From Aliiglaciecola sp. M165 (GTDB lineage: Bacteria; Pseudomonadota; Gammaproteobacteria; Enterobacterales; Alteromonadaceae): DNA of 64,000 nt. Position 1 is the first letter of the stretch, and each line of letters starts with the position of its first letter. The DNA lies in assembly GCF_007197995.1 (NCBI RefSeq), contig NZ_VKKH01000002.1, positions 496,001 to 560,000 on the forward strand. Direction: 5' to 3'. The notes beneath the pieces were generated by a model. That model made no database searches and was not told the DNA's origin. It saw only the letters and a list, made by a program, of their open reading frames with translations. Positions 38,831 to 49,127 of the stretch are shown piece by piece. The translations under genes and the position numbers were made by a program.

Positions 38831-39312
38831 TAGTCAGAAACTGTTCAGAACAGGATATTTCCTCGCTGTGCAAAATCTACAATTATTACATTAAAAATAG
38901 TACCTGTACCTTTGAGGAAACCCCAGTTTCTGAGCGCAATATGGGGGAGCGTTTAGCTACTACCCAAAGCAATTACCCGTGGCTAGTATGTGAAGACCAT
39001 GGAGCCATACTCGGCTATGCTTATGCCACGGCATGGAAAGCGCGATCAGCTTATCGTCACTCCGCAGAAGTGACCGTTTATGTAGATAAAACTGCAACAG
39101 GTAAAGGCGTCGGCAAAGCTTTATATCAAGAATTGGAGTCTCAACTTAGGAAACAAAATATACATGCACTTCTAGCAGGAATTTCCCTACCCAATCCTCC
39201 AAGTATTGCGTTGCATGAAATGTTTTTGTTTGAGAAGGTCGCTCATTTAAAACAAATAGGATTTAAACTCGGAAAATGGGTCGACGTAGGATATTGGCAG
39301 AAAATATTATGA
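38827..39312 (+). CDS. GNAT acetyltransferase, phosphinothricin/methionine-sulfoximine type
   Basis: 161 residues from ATG 38827, which overlaps the upstream stop. GNAT features: IVRNCSEQDISSLCKIYNYYI at the N-terminus, TCTFEETPVS, GYAYATAWKARSAYRHSAEVTVYV, the acetyl-CoA loop GKGVGKALYQEL, and the family end HLKQIGFKLGKWVDVGYWQK. Members acetylate phosphinothricin, methionine sulfoximine or related amino acids. The natural substrate here is unknown. Next gene overlaps by ATGA. Confidence 0.88.
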   Translation: MIVRNCSEQDISSLCKIYNYYIKNSTCTFEETPVSERNMGERLATTQSNYPWLVCEDHGAILGYAYATAWKARSAYRHSAEVTVYVDKTATGKGVGKALYQELESQLRKQNIHALLAGISLPNPPSIALHEMFLFEKVAHLKQIGFKLGKWVDVGYWQKIL

Positions 39313-39761
39313 ACAAGATCTTCGCAGCAGCGTTATTGGTTGGCTCACTTGCAAGCGGAAACACTTATGCATGCAGTTCACTGGAACAGGTCAACTGGTT
39401 GTTAGGTAGCTGGCAACAAAAACAAGAAAGTAGAGTTACCACTGAAACCTGGAATCGCGTCAGCAATGACACCTTTGAGGGAATAGGCTCAGTGAGTTCG
39501 GCAAAAGGGATTTTTAATGAGACCTTACGCCTGGTCAATATGTCTGGAGAGGTTTTCTACCTCGCAAAAACCCTGGGGAATGCGCTTCCAATTGCTTTTT
39601 TATTGCAAGAGTGCTCGGCAAACAGCGCAGTGTTCGTGAACCCCAATCACGACTTTCCACAAAAAATTGAATATCGACTATCCTCTTCAAATACGCTCGA
39701 AGTTTTTGTCAGTGCTTCGAACAATAAAGGTTTCAAGCTGACATTAACGGCTGTTAACTAA
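39309..39761 (+). CDS. DUF6265-type exported protein
   Basis: 150 residues with a signal peptide (MNKIFAAALLVGSLASGNTYA). The start overlaps the acetyltransferase stop, which fixes it. Conserved pattern QVNWLLGSWQQ, ETWNRVSNDTFEGIGS and FVNPNHDFPQKIEYR matches DUF6265 lipocalin-like proteins as I remember them. Function unknown; periplasmic location inferred. Confidence 0.72.
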   Translation: MNKIFAAALLVGSLASGNTYACSSLEQVNWLLGSWQQKQESRVTTETWNRVSNDTFEGIGSVSSAKGIFNETLRLVNMSGEVFYLAKTLGNALPIAFLLQECSANSAVFVNPNHDFPQKIEYRLSSSNTLEVFVSASNNKGFKLTLTAVN

Positions 39762-39781
39762 ATCATAATGAGGAAACGAAC

Positions 39782-40135
39782 ATGGATTATGTAGATGGAT
39801 TTGTGTTGGCAGTAGAAAAAACACGCAAACAGGAATATATCGATTTTGCCACCGAATGCGCAAAAGTCTTTAAGGAATATGGTGCGCTGTCAGTGATTGA
39901 ATGTTGGGGTGACGACGTACCTGAAGGCGAATTAACCTCTTTCCCTATGGCGGTTAAATGCAAAGAGGACGAGGTGGTTTGTTTTTCATGGATCACCTGG
40001 CCAGACAAGGCAACCCGTGACAAAGGCATGGAGGCAGCGATGCAAGATCCAAGCTTTAGCAACGAAGATACGCCCCTCCCCTTTGACGGCAAACGCATGA
40101 TCTTCGGTGGATTTAACATGATTGTCAGAGAATAA
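39782..40135 (+). CDS. DUF1428-family protein
   Basis: 117 residues. MDYVDGFVLAVEKTRKQEYIDFA, then YGALSVIECWGDDVPEGE and FSWITWPDKATRDKG, and DGKRMIFGGFNMIV at the end are typical of DUF1428, a small ferredoxin-like fold. No function is established. It lies 20 bases after the DUF6265 gene, last in the group starting at the oxidoreductase. Confidence 0.88.
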   Translation: MDYVDGFVLAVEKTRKQEYIDFATECAKVFKEYGALSVIECWGDDVPEGELTSFPMAVKCKEDEVVCFSWITWPDKATRDKGMEAAMQDPSFSNEDTPLPFDGKRMIFGGFNMIVRE

Positions 40136-40141
40136 CCGTCT

Positions 40142-40165
40142 TGCACGGGACTGGCGTGTTTTTTT
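40142..40165 (+). terminator. Possible terminator after the DUF1428 gene
   Basis: CACG and CGTG frame a seven-base loop and are followed by seven T residues. The stem is short, but position and T-run fit. Confidence 0.5.
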
Positions 40166-40363
40166 GAGCTCTAGAATGAGGTGTATTTGCTGCCAAGGAA
40201 GAACGCATACTTAACACACGTCAATCACTATTGCGCGGCACAAATAAATAGGTTTCATACTTTGTAACAATCCCAATGGCTTTTTGTGATCTGCTAAGCT
40301 TTTGAAATTTCGTCCTTTCATTTATAGTGGCTAAATCACTATTGGGTTAATCACGGAAACATC

Positions 40364-41086
40364 ATGGGACAAGAAACGCAAAAAGTACTAGTCGTTGATG
40401 ACGATATGCGACTGCGCAGTCTATTGGAACGCTATTTGGTTGAACAAGGCTTTCAAGTTCGTTCGGCTGCTAACTCTGAACAAATGGATCGACTGTTAGA
40501 GCGTGAAAACTTCCATTTATTAGTGTTAGACCTGATGCTGCCTGGTGAAGATGGCTTGTCTATCTGCCGCCGTTTACGCCAAAAAGAAAATGAAATTCCG
40601 ATTATCATGCTCACGGCCAAAGGCGATGAGGTTGATCGCATTATTGGCTTGGAAATGGGTGCTGATGATTATTTACCCAAACCTTTTAATCCACGTGAAT
40701 TATTAGCCAGAGCCAAAGCTGTGTTACGTCGTAAAACCAATGAAGCACCAGGCGCACCTTCGCAAGAAGTGCAGGTGATCGAATTTGGTAAATACAAATT
40801 AAATCTGGCCACACGAGAGATGTTTTCTGACGGTGAAGCAATCACACTTACCAGTGGGGAATTTGCCGTGCTTAAATCTCTGGTTACCCACCCAAGAGAA
40901 CCCCTTTCTCGAGACAAGCTAATGAATTTAGCAAGAGGCCGAGATTACAGTGCATTAGAGCGTAGTATTGATGTGCAAGTGTCTCGCCTGCGCCGCATGC
41001 TTGAAGAGGACCCGGCAAACCCCAGATACATCCAAACGGTTTGGGGGTTGGGTTACGTCTTTGTCCCCGATGGTGAAGCGGTGTAA
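40364..41086 (+). CDS. ompR: Osmolarity response regulator OmpR
   Basis: 240 residues. Receiver domain [18 protein letters not shown] with the phospho-acceptor in [15 protein letters not shown] (about Asp 58) and Lys in [16 protein letters not shown]. The C-terminal winged helix has [25 protein letters not shown] and [28 protein letters not shown]. Very close to E. coli OmpR over its length. Controls porins and envelope genes. EnvZ follows after 11 bases. Confidence 0.95.
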   Translation: MGQETQKVLVVDDDMRLRSLLERYLVEQGFQVRSAANSEQMDRLLERENFHLLVLDLMLPGEDGLSICRRLRQKENEIPIIMLTAKGDEVDRIIGLEMGADDYLPKPFNPRELLARAKAVLRRKTNEAPGAPSQEVQVIEFGKYKLNLATREMFSDGEAITLTSGEFAVLKSLVTHPREPLSRDKLMNLARGRDYSALERSIDVQVSRLRRMLEEDPANPRYIQTVWGLGYVFVPDGEAV

Positions 41087-41097
41087 GACACATCACA

Positions 41098-42390
41098 GTG
41101 AGAATTCTTCCTAAAAGCGCGTTTGGTCAGACGGTTATGCTGATCGGTGTGCTTTTGCTGATCAACCAAGTAGTTTCCTACTTGTCGGTAACCTATTATT
41201 TTATTCGACCTAACTACCAGCAAATCAATTCGCTTATAGCCACGCAAATAAAGATGGTATTCCTTGATGAGGTCAATTATCACGATGACGCCACGCAAAA
41301 GAACATTTTTGAGACCACCAATATCCACATCTATAGCGAAGTTGAAGCTATTGACAATGGCTTACAACAAGCAGTTTACTATCAGTTTTTCTCTCGACAA
41401 ATTTCAGATCTTTTAGGTGGTGAAGCCGACGTACGGATTTCTTCAACTGAGCCATTTTTAATCTGGGTAAATCCCCCGCAAGATCCCAATGTTTGGATCA
41501 CCATCCCCATGGCAAGTTTTAGCGAGGGAGACATTTCGCCGCTGACCATTTACCTACTAGTTATTGGTATCCTCAGTGTCGCCGGCGGCTGGATATTTGT
41601 ACGACGATTGAACAAACCACTGCATGCCCTGCAAGTCGCTGCATTAGAAGTAGCCCGAGGCAGAGTTCCTGCACCGCTTGAGGAACAAGGGTCGAGTGAA
41701 ATCATTTCAGTTACCCGAGCATTTAATCGCATGTCCAAGGGAATAAAGCAGTTGGAAGACGACAGAGCATTGTTGACCGCCGGGATATCTCACGATTTGC
41801 GAACCCCATTGACGAGAATTCGATTAGCCAGCGAGATGTTGCCCGAGGATCAAAGCTGGGTAAAAGATGGCATAGTGCATGATATTGAAGACATGAACGA
41901 CATCATCGACCAGTTTATTGATTATGTTCGCCAAGACACTCGCGAACAAAAAGAAAAAATGTCCTTAAACGACCTCATCGAAGACGTAGTGCAGGCACGG
42001 AATATCGAAGAACATCATCATATCGTCACACACCTTGGCAATATTCCAGAGGTTAGACTTCGCAAAGTGGCGATAAAAAGAGTACTGGATAACTTAATCG
42101 AGAACGCCTTTCGCTATGGCAGTGATAATATCGAAATCTCTAGCGAATTCCATAAACGCAATCGAACGGTGAGTTTTTGCGTTAGAGACTTTGGGCCCGG
42201 CATCCCAGAGGAACAAATGGAAAACTTATTCCAGCCTTTCACCCAAGGTGATAAAGCCAGGGGAAGTGTGGGCTCAGGGTTAGGCTTGGCAATCATTAAC
42301 CGTATTGTTAGCTTGCACAAAGGACAGGTAGAATTGACTAATCACCCCGAAGGCGGCCTCATGGCTACTGTTACCATTCCATTTAACTAG
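41098..42390 (+). CDS. envZ: Osmosensor histidine kinase EnvZ
   Basis: 430 residues from GTG at 41098. Two transmembrane helices (about 12-33 and 150-168), HAMP region [20 protein letters not shown]-box [20 protein letters not shown] with the phospho-acceptor His at about 235, then N-box [11 protein letters not shown] and G-boxes DFGPGIP and [12 protein letters not shown]. Partner of the preceding OmpR. Confidence 0.94.
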   Translation: MRILPKSAFGQTVMLIGVLLLINQVVSYLSVTYYFIRPNYQQINSLIATQIKMVFLDEVNYHDDATQKNIFETTNIHIYSEVEAIDNGLQQAVYYQFFSRQISDLLGGEADVRISSTEPFLIWVNPPQDPNVWITIPMASFSEGDISPLTIYLLVIGILSVAGGWIFVRRLNKPLHALQVAALEVARGRVPAPLEEQGSSEIISVTRAFNRMSKGIKQLEDDRALLTAGISHDLRTPLTRIRLASEMLPEDQSWVKDGIVHDIEDMNDIIDQFIDYVRQDTREQKEKMSLNDLIEDVVQARNIEEHHHIVTHLGNIPEVRLRKVAIKRVLDNLIENAFRYGSDNIEISSEFHKRNRTVSFCVRDFGPGIPEEQMENLFQPFTQGDKARGSVGSGLGLAIINRIVSLHKGQVELTNHPEGGLMATVTIPFN

Positions 42391-42470
42391 CGAGTAATTG
42401 ATTTACAGGCGCATTCCCGCAATTGGGGTCCTCTTTCCTAACAAAAAAGTTTTACGACTGAATTTAAAAA

Positions 42471-43052
42471 ATGGCCCGCATGAATTATCTAAACCAGCAT
42501 AACGGGATTCGCGAAATACTGTTTATCTTCAGTGCCTTTTTCCTTATTCCCAGTTTAAGCTACTCAGACACGCTAAATTTGAAGAGTGTCAGCGTCCGTG
42601 CGCGAGTTTCAGACAATACCCTGCTAGGAAAAGACGCGCAGGAAGATTTCAAAGAGTATGACTTTTCAGTAAATTTTCAATTGCCGTGGACGCTCTATTC
42701 ATCTTCGGACTGGCGAGCCGATACTCGAATGATGACCAGCGCTGGCGTTTTGCGTGGAGCGGGGAAAAACGCTTTGGTCGTTTCTGCTATTCCTGAGCTA
42801 GTGATTGGGCACAAAAGTGGATGGTTTAACCTGGATTTAGGTGCTGGTGCAGCGCTATTTAGCAGGCAAAAATTTGGTGTGCAGGATTTTGGTGGTCCCT
42901 TCCAGTTTGCGTTGACCCTAGGAGTAAATCTTTCCTTATCGCAGTCGCTCGGATTGGGGTATCGCTTTCTCCACTATTCCGACGCCGGTGTTAACGGTTC
43001 TAATACCACTGGAGCAGATTTCCATATGATTGAATTCACTTACAAACTTTAG
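42471..43052 (+). CDS. PagL-like lipid A 3-O-deacylase family outer-membrane protein
   Basis: 193 residues with a signal-like segment ending SLSYS and beta-barrel alternation. C-terminal segment LGYRFLHYSDAGVNGSNTTGADFH matches the PagL active site: His168 and Ser170 are kept, while the acidic member of the triad appears as Asp183 instead of Glu. It ends with barrel strand MIEFTYKL. PagL removes a 3-linked acyl chain from lipid A in the outer membrane; activity here depends on the substitution being tolerated. It lies 80 bases after envZ, so OmpR control is possible. Confidence 0.72.
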   Translation: MARMNYLNQHNGIREILFIFSAFFLIPSLSYSDTLNLKSVSVRARVSDNTLLGKDAQEDFKEYDFSVNFQLPWTLYSSSDWRADTRMMTSAGVLRGAGKNALVVSAIPELVIGHKSGWFNLDLGAGAALFSRQKFGVQDFGGPFQFALTLGVNLSLSQSLGLGYRFLHYSDAGVNGSNTTGADFHMIEFTYKL

Positions 43053-43099
43053 CAACCACCGTTAACCACGCTAGGATATTTAACGCTAAAAAGACTTGT

Positions 43100-43996
43100 T
43101 TACTGCGCTGCACCCGGCTGCGCATAGGCCCCGCTGTGAATAGATTCGACATCGATGGCATCAAACGCGTATTCCTGATGGCAATACTGACAATTTAATC
43201 GCACTGCGCCATCTTCGGCGATGATGTTGAGAAGTTCTTGTTTGTCCACGTTAGCAATGGCCAGCGCACTGCGCTCTTTACTGCAAGTGCATTTGAATAC
43301 AATAGGTTGAGGCGAGTACAGCTCAATTTCTTCTTGATGATACAAACGATGCAACACCTCCGTTGCTGGCAAATCGAGCAACTCTTCTGCTTTGATTGTC
43401 TCTGTCAGCGTACACAAATGGGTAAATTCTGGTCGCGTTGACAGATCACTGACTTCACTACTAGTGGGCAAGACCTGCAGGAATAGGCCCCCTGCTTTTG
43501 GTTGGAGGGTGTCTACTTCGGTTTTTAGGACAACCTTTGTGGGTAATTGTTCAGACTGACTAAAATAACCTTCCAGGCATTCTGATAAGGTCGGTTTTTC
43601 CAGTGCGACCATTCCCTGATATCGCTCTCCTTCGACAGGAGTGATAGTGATGACTAACACACCTTTTGGCAGCAATTGTGTTAAGTCGCTTGACAATTCC
43701 CTAATCGCTTGATCCCACTTAGCCACTCCTCGCATTTTTTGGTCGTGTGTGCCATTTACCACGGCATACTTTAATGCGCCTTCACTTTGCACTTGCACCG
43801 CGATATCGCCTTCAAATTTTAACGTTGCAGTTAACAGCGATGTCGCGGCCATTAATTCACCTAGTAACTGCTGAATCACTTTTGGGTAGTCTTGTGAATC
43901 GAGAATAGCCTGATAACTGTTGTGAAGCTGAACAAGCTCACCGCGTACGTTTGCTTTGTTGAAAATATAACGGTGAAGCTGATCAAAATGGGACAT
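43100..43996 (-). CDS. hslO: Redox-regulated chaperone Hsp33
   Basis: 298 residues. N-terminal MSHFDQLHRYIFNKANVRGELVQL, and the C-terminal zinc redox switch with FKCTCSKERS and RLNCQYCHQEY (CxC ... CxxC). Oxidation releases zinc and activates the holdase function against protein aggregation. It is downstream of hslR in the same direction, nine bases apart, as in E. coli. Confidence 0.95.
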   Translation of the reverse strand: MSHFDQLHRYIFNKANVRGELVQLHNSYQAILDSQDYPKVIQQLLGELMAATSLLTATLKFEGDIAVQVQSEGALKYAVVNGTHDQKMRGVAKWDQAIRELSSDLTQLLPKGVLVITITPVEGERYQGMVALEKPTLSECLEGYFSQSEQLPTKVVLKTEVDTLQPKAGGLFLQVLPTSSEVSDLSTRPEFTHLCTLTETIKAEELLDLPATEVLHRLYHQEEIELYSPQPIVFKCTCSKERSALAIANVDKQELLNIIAEDGAVRLNCQYCHQEYAFDAIDVESIHSGAYAQPGAAQ

Positions 43997-44005
43997 AATT
44001 TTCTC

Positions 44006-44410
44006 TTACTGCTGTTTAAACTGAATGATTTTACGACGTTGTTTCTTGTCTGGTCGCGATTCTGGCCTTGGGCTATGAAATGCACTTAGCTTTCGCGCTT
44101 CAGCATTTTTCTCGCGCTGAACAATACTCTCTGGCGTTTCGGTATACATTTGCTGGGCTAATGGCGCACTTTTACGCTGTTCACTAAGCTGCTCTACTAC
44201 CACTTCTTTAATGTCATAACCGGCCGGTAATACAATCGTTGCCCCGAGTTCAACGGTGCGGCTGGCCTTACAACGTTGTCCATTATATTGCACCTTTCCC
44301 GATTGCACCATGTCTCTTGCAACTGATCGTGTTTTGTAAAATCTGGCCGCCCATAACCACTTATCGATGCGAACGTTTTGATTGTTGTCGTTATCTTTAC
44401 TGTTCTTCAT
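44006..44410 (-). CDS. hslR: Ribosome-associated heat-shock protein Hsp15
   Basis: 134 residues from the ATG at 44408-44410 (E. coli 133); the frame continues 26 codons upstream without similarity to the family. S4 RNA-binding domain with VRIDKWLWAARFYKTRSVA and GKVQYNGQRCKASRTVELG. A basic C-terminal tail (RPDKKQRRKI) follows. Hsp15 binds 50S subunits carrying stalled nascent chains. Divergent from gspC. Confidence 0.93.
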   Translation of the reverse strand: MKNSKDNDNNQNVRIDKWLWAARFYKTRSVARDMVQSGKVQYNGQRCKASRTVELGATIVLPAGYDIKEVVVEQLSEQRKSAPLAQQMYTETPESIVQREKNAEARKLSAFHSPRPESRPDKKQRRKIIQFKQQ

Positions 44411-44534
44411 AGAGTTCAATTGTAATTTTATCGTAATGTTATGGTTTAATAGTTGTGGCCCACTAGTGTACTGGTTATCATTGACCACTTAATATTGGGC
44501 TTTTAACTAATTATACATTGAGAAGCGACAACGA

Positions 44535-45479
44535 ATGACCGTTGGTAGTACGAATCTAAGCAATATATGGCTGCAAATCAGCAAATTTCAATCGCAGATT
44601 AATCTTGTGATTGTGATATTGTTGTCAATCTACCTATTGGCGCTGCTTGCTGATTTTACCTGGCGCTTGTTTCCTGAACCAAATTCCGTTGCACAACAAA
44701 GCAAGATTGTAAGCGGTAGTCAGACAACTCGCCAAGGAAGTGGAAACAAACTCAACCTAGCCCAATTGAAAAGCCTGAATCTGTTTGGCGATATGACAGC
44801 GCAGCCTGTTGCGCCAGTTCAACAGCAAGTGACTGAAGCGCCCGAAACAAGATTGAATTTAACCTTGTCAGGCGTTGTCGCTACCAATGAACCAAGTATA
44901 GCCGCAGCAATTATCGAAAATCGCGGCACTCAGAATACCTATGGGATTGAAGACGAAATTGACGGCACCAACGCTACCTTGGTTGAGGTCTATGCAGACC
45001 GCGTCATTATTGAGAATGGTCCACGCAGAGAGACATTAATGTTGGATGGAATAGAGTACTCCAACGAAACACCTATCTATCAACCCAGGATGGAAACCAT
45101 TGCTGGGGGTGACGTCATTGAAAGAGAAGAATACAAGGTTTTATCGGAAGAAATAGCAGAATCAACACGAGCGTTGCAGCGAAGCCCAACGAATTTTGCT
45201 GATTTTATTGCTATTTCGCCTAACACATCCGACGGACAACTAAATGGTTATCGTATTGCGCCAGGGAAAAATCCCAATTTATTCAAGGCCGCCGGTTTTG
45301 TAGCGGGCGACATAGTCACTGAAATTAATGGATTGGACTTAACTGATCCACAGCAAGCACTGGAAGCCATGGCAGAATTGCGTGAAGCCCAGTCTTTACA
45401 ATTAACAATTAATCGAGGTGAAGAATATCTCACCTTGTTTTTAGATTTCCCTGAAGCGGAAGAAGAACAGGATATATAA
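44535..45479 (+). CDS. gspC: Type II secretion protein GspC
   Basis: Inner-membrane clamp that links the T2SS platform to the GspD secretin. 314 residues: N-terminal helix at about 22-42 (LVIVILLSIYLLALLADF), homology region at about 75-175 (LNLFGDMTAQ, LTLSGVVATNEPSIAAAII) and a C-terminal PDZ domain (NGYRIAPGKNPNLFKAAGF, GDIVTEINGLDLTDPQQAL). First gene of a 12-gene run with almost no gaps. Confidence 0.93.
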   Translation: MTVGSTNLSNIWLQISKFQSQINLVIVILLSIYLLALLADFTWRLFPEPNSVAQQSKIVSGSQTTRQGSGNKLNLAQLKSLNLFGDMTAQPVAPVQQQVTEAPETRLNLTLSGVVATNEPSIAAAIIENRGTQNTYGIEDEIDGTNATLVEVYADRVIIENGPRRETLMLDGIEYSNETPIYQPRMETIAGGDVIEREEYKVLSEEIAESTRALQRSPTNFADFIAISPNTSDGQLNGYRIAPGKNPNLFKAAGFVAGDIVTEINGLDLTDPQQALEAMAELREAQSLQLTINRGEEYLTLFLDFPEAEEEQDI

Positions 45480-45481
45480 GG

Positions 45482-47560
45482 ATGACTCTAATGAGGCAAA
45501 CAAGCCGCAGTAAATTAAAAGGCTTATGTTTGGCAGCATGTGCAGCTTTTTTCTCTTTGTCGATAAGTGTTGGCGCAGCCGAGTATTCCCCGAATTTCAA
45601 AAATACTGAAATCACTGAATTTATTAATATAGTCGGCAAGAACTTAGGCAAAACCATCATTGTCGACCCTAACGTGCGCGGTAAAATCAGTGTTCGCAGC
45701 TACGATTTGTTAACCGAAGATCAATACTATCAATTTTTCTTAAACGTCCTGCAGGTCTATGATTTTGCTGTGGTTGAAATGCCAAGTGGAATTTTGAAAG
45801 TCGTTCGTTCAAAAGACGCAAAAACTTCAAACATTCCCGTCGTGGAAGGCACACCGTTTGACGGTGATGAAATGATCACCCGAGTCGTGCCTGTTTATAA
45901 CGTGCCAGTAAGAGAACTAGCTCCTATTTTGAGACAACTCAACGACCAGGCAGGTGGCGGTAACGTGGTTAGTCACGATCCCTCAAACGTCATGATGCTC
46001 ACCGGTCGTGCCGCAGTGGTTAATCGTCTAGTAGAAATTATTGAACGGGTCGACAAGGCCGGCGACGAAGAAGTTGAAATCATCAAACTAAAGTATGCTT
46101 CGGCATCTGAAATGGTCAGAATTGTCGAGAACATCAATAAAAACTCAGGCAAACAACAAGGCACTGGCAAATCACAGCCTCGGGTTGTCGCCGATGATCG
46201 CACCAACAGCGTTATTGTCTCGGGCGATAACCAAGCACGCCAGCGACTGATCAATTTGATCACCAAAATGGACCAGGAATTAGAGACCAGCGGCAACACT
46301 AGAGTCATTTTTGTTAACTACGCAAAAGCCGAAGACTTAGTTAAAGTATTGCAAGGTGTAAGCGCCAGTATACAAGCCGAGGAACAAGGTGCTGCAAATG
46401 CTAGCCGTGGAAATCGTGGCACCAATCGCGATGTGAATATTGAGTCTCATCCTGATTCTAACGCGCTCGTGATTACCGCAGAACCTGACATGATGCGCTC
46501 TTTAGAAGAAGTTATCCGTCAACTAGACATCCGTCGCGCTCAAGTGACTGTTGAAGCCATCATTGTTGAAGTATTTGAAGGTGACGGCACAACCTTAGGT
46601 GTGCAGTGGGGATCCGAAGATGGTGGTGCACAGCAATTTACTAATGGTGGCGTTGGTATTGGCGCATTAGGCGTCGCGCTAAGGGCTGCTGACGATATCA
46701 CTGAAACCACGAATGTTCGCGATTCAGAAGGTAATCTTGTCATCAATGATGACGGTACGGTAGCAACACGGACCACCACCACTCAGGGTGATTTCACTGC
46801 CTTGGGTCAATTGTTAGGTGGAGTAAATGGATTGTTGGTCGGAGTGATTAAAGATGGCTGGGGAGCAGTTTTGCAGGCCGTGAGTACCGACACCAATTCT
46901 AATGTTCTTTCAACACCGCATTTAACCACAATGGACAACGAAGAAGCGTTTTTCATTGTCGGTCAGGAAGTGCCGATTATCACGGGTTCATCAACTGGGT
47001 CGAATAATGCGAATCCATTCCAAACGGTAGAGCGTAAAGAAGTTGGTATAAAACTCAAAGTTACACCACAGATCAACGAAGGTGATGCAGTACAGATGCT
47101 AATTGAGCAAGAAGTATCTAGCGTAAGCGGTGCAACCTCTGTAGACATCGCAATCAATAAACGTGAAATCAAAACCACGGTTATCGTAGACGATGGCGGC
47201 ACCATCGTGTTAGGCGGATTAATTGATGAAGACGTGCAAGAAAGTGTGTCAAAAGTCCCATTGTTGGGCGATATACCTATTCTTGGCAACTTGTTCAAAT
47301 CGACAACCACCAGCAAGCGTAAACGTAATCTGATGGTATTTATCCGTCCGACCATTGTTCGTGATGGCGCAACCATGAATCAGATTAGTCATAAAAAATA
47401 TAATTTCATTCGTGCTCAGCAGTTGAAACGTCAGTCAGAGGGCATTTCATTAATGCCATTCACCGACAGCCCAACGTTACCGGAATGGGACAACGCACTC
47501 GAGCTGCCTCCGACGTTTGAAGAATACCTGTTGAAGAAAGAGCAGGAAGCGAATAACTAA
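45482..47560 (+). CDS. gspD: Type II secretion secretin GspD
   Basis: Outer-membrane channel of the T2SS. 692 residues: signal peptide ending SVGAA, N0-N3 domains ([55 protein letters not shown]), and secretin domain from about 360 with [46 protein letters not shown] and [12 protein letters not shown] 45491 may be the true start, because AAGGA is better spaced for it. No gspS pilotin is in this cluster. Confidence 0.96.
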   Translation: MTLMRQTSRSKLKGLCLAACAAFFSLSISVGAAEYSPNFKNTEITEFINIVGKNLGKTIIVDPNVRGKISVRSYDLLTEDQYYQFFLNVLQVYDFAVVEMPSGILKVVRSKDAKTSNIPVVEGTPFDGDEMITRVVPVYNVPVRELAPILRQLNDQAGGGNVVSHDPSNVMMLTGRAAVVNRLVEIIERVDKAGDEEVEIIKLKYASASEMVRIVENINKNSGKQQGTGKSQPRVVADDRTNSVIVSGDNQARQRLINLITKMDQELETSGNTRVIFVNYAKAEDLVKVLQGVSASIQAEEQGAANASRGNRGTNRDVNIESHPDSNALVITAEPDMMRSLEEVIRQLDIRRAQVTVEAIIVEVFEGDGTTLGVQWGSEDGGAQQFTNGGVGIGALGVALRAADDITETTNVRDSEGNLVINDDGTVATRTTTTQGDFTALGQLLGGVNGLLVGVIKDGWGAVLQAVSTDTNSNVLSTPHLTTMDNEEAFFIVGQEVPIITGSSTGSNNANPFQTVERKEVGIKLKVTPQINEGDAVQMLIEQEVSSVSGATSVDIAINKREIKTTVIVDDGGTIVLGGLIDEDVQESVSKVPLLGDIPILGNLFKSTTTSKRKRNLMVFIRPTIVRDGATMNQISHKKYNFIRAQQLKRQSEGISLMPFTDSPTLPEWDNALELPPTFEEYLLKKEQEANN

Positions 47561-49125
47561 TGGCAACAAATATCGATGCTGGCATTCAAGCGGAAGAGGT
47601 AATATCCGAGCCATTAACGGAGGCTGAGGAGTCGTCTTATCAGGCAGAGGATACTCAGCATAAACAATTGGCATTTAGTTTTGCCAAGCGTCACAAAGTG
47701 CTACTCGATACGGGCGAATCACCGGCGATTTTGTATCATACAGCTAACACGGATTTCTCTGTATTTATTGAAGTTCGACGATTTCTTGAAGCGGATTTCC
47801 AGCTCAAAGAGATCACCGATGAACATTTTGAAGATCTGTTAACAAAAGCCTTTCAACGGGATTCTTCCGCTGCAAAACAATTAATGGAAGACATTGGCAA
47901 CGAAAGCGATTTATTTGCCCTAGCAGAAGAGCTGCCTGATACCGAAGATTTGCTCGAAAATGAAGACGACGCCCCCATCATCAAATTGATCAACGCCATG
48001 CTTGGTGAAGCGATCAAAGAAGGCGCCTCAGATATCCATATTGAAACCTTTGAAAACCAGCTTATTGTGCGATTCCGGGTTGATGGTGTGTTACGCGAAA
48101 TTCTTCGTCCTAACCGCAAACTGTCATCGATGCTGGTGTCGCGTATCAAGGTTATGGCTAAGCTCGACATCGCTGAAAAACGTGTACCACAAGATGGTCG
48201 TATTACCCTGCGCATTGCTGGACGTGCGGTAGATGTGCGGGTATCTACTATGCCATCGAGTCATGGTGAGCGAGTGGTGCTACGTTTGTTGGACAAAAAC
48301 AATGCCCGCTTGAACCTAGAAGATTTGGGCATGACAGCGCAAAACCGCGAACACTTCTCAAATTTAATTCGTAAACCGCATGGAATTATTCTTGTCACTG
48401 GCCCTACAGGTTCGGGTAAAAGTACCACCTTGTATGCGGGTCTTTCTGAGATCAACTCTAAAGATCGTAATATCCTTACCGTTGAAGACCCCATCGAATT
48501 CGATTTGCAAGGCATCGGTCAAACCCAGGTTAACCCGCGTGTTGATATGACATTCGCCAGAGGGTTGCGAGCGATTTTACGTCAAGATCCTGACGTGGTG
48601 ATGATTGGTGAAATCCGCGATTTGGAAACCGCTCAAATTGGCGTTCAGGCCAGTTTGACCGGTCACCTTGTATTGTCTACCTTGCACACCAACACGGCTT
48701 CAGGTGCGATAACTCGGCTAGAAGACATGGGTATCGAGCCTTTCTTGTTATCTTCAAGCCTCTTGGCGGTATTGTCTCAACGCTTGGTCCGGACACTGTG
48801 CCCCGATTGCAAAACCTCGCATATGCCTAACGAAGCTGAATGCAAGATACTTGGCCTTGAACACAGAACAAATGATCAACAGGTATTTAGCCCTAAAGGT
48901 TGCGCCGCTTGTAACCAAACAGGATACCGTGGCCGTACTGGTATTCACGAGCTATTGATTGTCGATGAAGCCACTCGAGAGCTTGTACACAATGGTCATG
49001 GCGAACAGGCTATCGAAAAACACGTACGCAAAACCACCCCTAGCATTCGCGACGATGGTTGCTCGAAAGTATTGCAAGGCATCACTTCGTTAGAAGAAGT
49101 GCTTCGCGTTACCCGGGAGGATTAA
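47560..49125 (+). CDS. gspE: Type II secretion ATPase GspE
   Basis: Cytoplasmic hexameric ATPase driving pseudopilus assembly. 521 residues, slightly longer than usual because of an acidic N-terminus. Walker A in [19 protein letters not shown] (about 280), Asp box [13 protein letters not shown], Walker [19 protein letters not shown], His box [14 protein letters not shown], and zinc cysteines CPDC and CAAC. Its ATG overlaps the gspD stop by one base. Confidence 0.96.
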   Translation: MATNIDAGIQAEEVISEPLTEAEESSYQAEDTQHKQLAFSFAKRHKVLLDTGESPAILYHTANTDFSVFIEVRRFLEADFQLKEITDEHFEDLLTKAFQRDSSAAKQLMEDIGNESDLFALAEELPDTEDLLENEDDAPIIKLINAMLGEAIKEGASDIHIETFENQLIVRFRVDGVLREILRPNRKLSSMLVSRIKVMAKLDIAEKRVPQDGRITLRIAGRAVDVRVSTMPSSHGERVVLRLLDKNNARLNLEDLGMTAQNREHFSNLIRKPHGIILVTGPTGSGKSTTLYAGLSEINSKDRNILTVEDPIEFDLQGIGQTQVNPRVDMTFARGLRAILRQDPDVVMIGEIRDLETAQIGVQASLTGHLVLSTLHTNTASGAITRLEDMGIEPFLLSSSLLAVLSQRLVRTLCPDCKTSHMPNEAECKILGLEHRTNDQQVFSPKGCAACNQTGYRGRTGIHELLIVDEATRELVHNGHGEQAIEKHVRKTTPSIRDDGCSKVLQGITSLEEVLRVTRED

Positions 49126-49127
49126 CC

